The notes below the pieces were generated by a model. The model did no database searches, was not told the origin of the DNA, and was given only the letters and a program-made list of their open reading frames with translations. From assembly GCA_900550615.1 (NCBI GenBank), contig URSX01000092.1:1-6501 (forward strand): DNA of 6,501 bases, read 5' to 3'. The stretch is from an uncultured Eubacteriales bacterium (GTDB taxonomy: Bacteria; Bacillota; Clostridia; Oscillospirales; Oscillospiraceae). This document shows positions 5,798 to 6,501 of the stretch, piece by piece (position 1 is the stretch's first letter; every line of letters begins with the position of its first letter). A program made the translations under genes and the position numbers.

Positions 5798-6412
5798 ATG
5801 GAGAAAACCTGGGCTATTGTAGCAGGAGGATGTTTTTCGCCCCTGCGGGAGATAGAAAAGTGCGGGTACATCGTGGCCTGCGACAAGGGCTATGCGTATC
5901 TGCGGCAGGAAGGGGTGCGGCCGGATCTGCTGGTGGGGGATTTTGACTCCTACACCGGGCCGCTGCCGGAGGACGTGCCGAGACTGGATCTGCCGGTGGA
6001 GAAGGACGATACGGACACCATGGCGGCCATCCGACAAGCCGTTTCCAACGGGTGTGAAAGGATATACCTTTACTGCGCTATGGGCGGCAGGCTGGATCAC
6101 CTGCTGGGGAACCTTCAGGCGGCGGCCTATGCCGCCCGGCATGGAGTGCGGGTGCGCCTGGTGGACGAGGAGAACGAGATGCTGATATTCACCGGCGGGC
6201 ACGCGTCGGTGCCGGAGCGGGAGGGATACTCCCTTTCGGTGCTGGCCCTGTCGGATCGGTGTACCGGGGTGAGCATCCACGGCACCAAGTATGAGCTGGA
6301 CAATGTCACCGTGGAAAACAGCTTTCCCATCGGCGTGAGCAACCAGTGGCGGGGGTCGGCGGAGATCACCGTGGAGCAGGGCGTGCTGGCGGTGATAGAA
6401 TCAAAAATGTAA
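5798..6412 (+). CDS. thiN: Thiamine pyrophosphokinase (thiamine diphosphokinase)
   Basis: This 204-residue cytoplasmic enzyme transfers pyrophosphate from ATP to thiamine, giving thiamine diphosphate and AMP (EC 2.7.6.2). It is the activation step for imported or salvaged thiamine. The family signatures are all present: AGG at 9-11, CDKG at 28-31, PDLLVGDFDS at 42-51, KDDTD at 69-73 (acidic Mg-ATP site) and GGRLDHLLGNL at 96-106. The C-terminal thiamine-binding fold has GTKYEL at 162-167 and GVSN at 179-182. Length is normal and the frame is intact. The ATG at 5798 has AGGAGG 8 bases upstream. In many Firmicutes this gene follows rsgA and rpe; here it lies 15 bases behind the Gre factor in the MocR operon. 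No thiamine riboswitch is seen in the window, so control would come from the upstream promoter and, possibly, MocR. Confidence 0.95.
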   Translation: MEKTWAIVAGGCFSPLREIEKCGYIVACDKGYAYLRQEGVRPDLLVGDFDSYTGPLPEDVPRLDLPVEKDDTDTMAAIRQAVSNGCERIYLYCAMGGRLDHLLGNLQAAAYAARHGVRVRLVDEENEMLIFTGGHASVPEREGYSLSVLALSDRCTGVSIHGTKYELDNVTVENSFPIGVSNQWRGSAEITVEQGVLAVIESKM

Positions 6413-6432
6413 ACGGTAAATACTATAAATAC

Positions 6433-6462
6433 GGACCGGGCTTTCTTCGGAAAGCCCGGTTC
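6433..6462 (+). terminator. Stable hairpin with cUUCGg loop after thiN (probable transcript end)
   Basis: ACCGGGCTTTC (6435-6445) pairs perfectly with GAAAGCCCGGT (6450-6460), closing the very stable UUCG tetraloop, and two more pairs can form at the base. It begins 20 bases after the thiN stop. The sequence after the stem (TCAGCGTGTC) has no T run, so it is not a textbook intrinsic terminator. It probably marks the message 3' end through a stalled polymerase, processing or Rho. Confidence 0.6.
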
Positions 6463-6469
6463 AGCGTGT

Positions 6470-6485
6470 CGAAAAAGTCTTTTCG
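6470..6485. repeat. Short A/T-rich inverted repeat after the thiN hairpin
   Basis: CGAAAA (6470-6475) and TTTTCG (6480-6485) are separated by AGTC, giving a 6-bp stem just downstream of the larger hairpin. It could be part of a composite terminator or of an intergenic repeat cut off by the window end. The remaining bases to 6501 hold nothing recognisable. Confidence 0.35.
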
Positions 6486-6501
6486 CCCCGCTGTCTAAGT
6501 T

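Noticed and set aside
5204..6280. A 358-codon minus-strand frame opposite the Gre factor and thiN
   Set aside because: It covers two well-identified plus-strand genes and has no motifs.

Overview
The window is about 6.5 kb of moderately GC-rich DNA from a low-GC-ancestry Gram-positive bacterium. It is most likely a gut Oscillospirales/Clostridia member (Oscillibacter/Flavonifractor-like). The evidence for this is indirect: strong AGGAGG-type ribosome binding sites, an NPxTG-type cell-wall sorting signal, CxxC surface repeats, a YwlG-family protein, a stand-alone ECF S component that would rely on a shared energizing module, and a MocR regulator. No rRNA, tRNA, CRISPR array or mobile element is visible.

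Layout. Positions 32-2008 (minus) encode a secreted, wall-anchored C69-family peptidase. It has a near-consensus promoter (TTGACA-16-TATAAT) and a bulged hairpin directly before its ribosome binding site. A small two-helix membrane protein (2295-2498, plus) follows with its own clear promoter. It converges on a minus-strand gene pair, and the two sides share a strong hairpin terminator at 2508-2539. The minus-strand pair is an ECF vitamin transporter S component (3260-3772) followed by a YwlG/TIGR01440 protein (2564-3166).

Divergent from the S component is a plus-strand set of three tightly packed genes. First is a MocR/PdxR-type regulator (GntR DNA-binding domain fused to an aminotransferase-like PLP domain, 3876-5294). 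Second is a GreA/GreB-family transcript cleavage factor that starts with GTG inside the regulator's last codons (5279-5782). Third is thiamine pyrophosphokinase (5798-6412). A stable hairpin with a cUUCGg loop follows.

How the genes may work together. The 103-bp divergent region between the S component and the regulator holds nested inverted repeats and two facing, mirror-like -10 elements. This is the arrangement expected of a PLP-sensing MocR regulator controlling itself and a divergent vitamin transporter. The parsimonious reading is a small cofactor-salvage locus: uptake of vitamin B6 or a related pyrimidine/pyridine precursor, sensed as PLP, with a thiamine-activating kinase in the regulator's operon. 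The transported substrate cannot be read from the sequence, and both B6 and B1-related ligands remain open. No clearly unprecedented system was found. The most interesting points are this B6/B1/Gre gene grouping and the architecture of the divergent operator.
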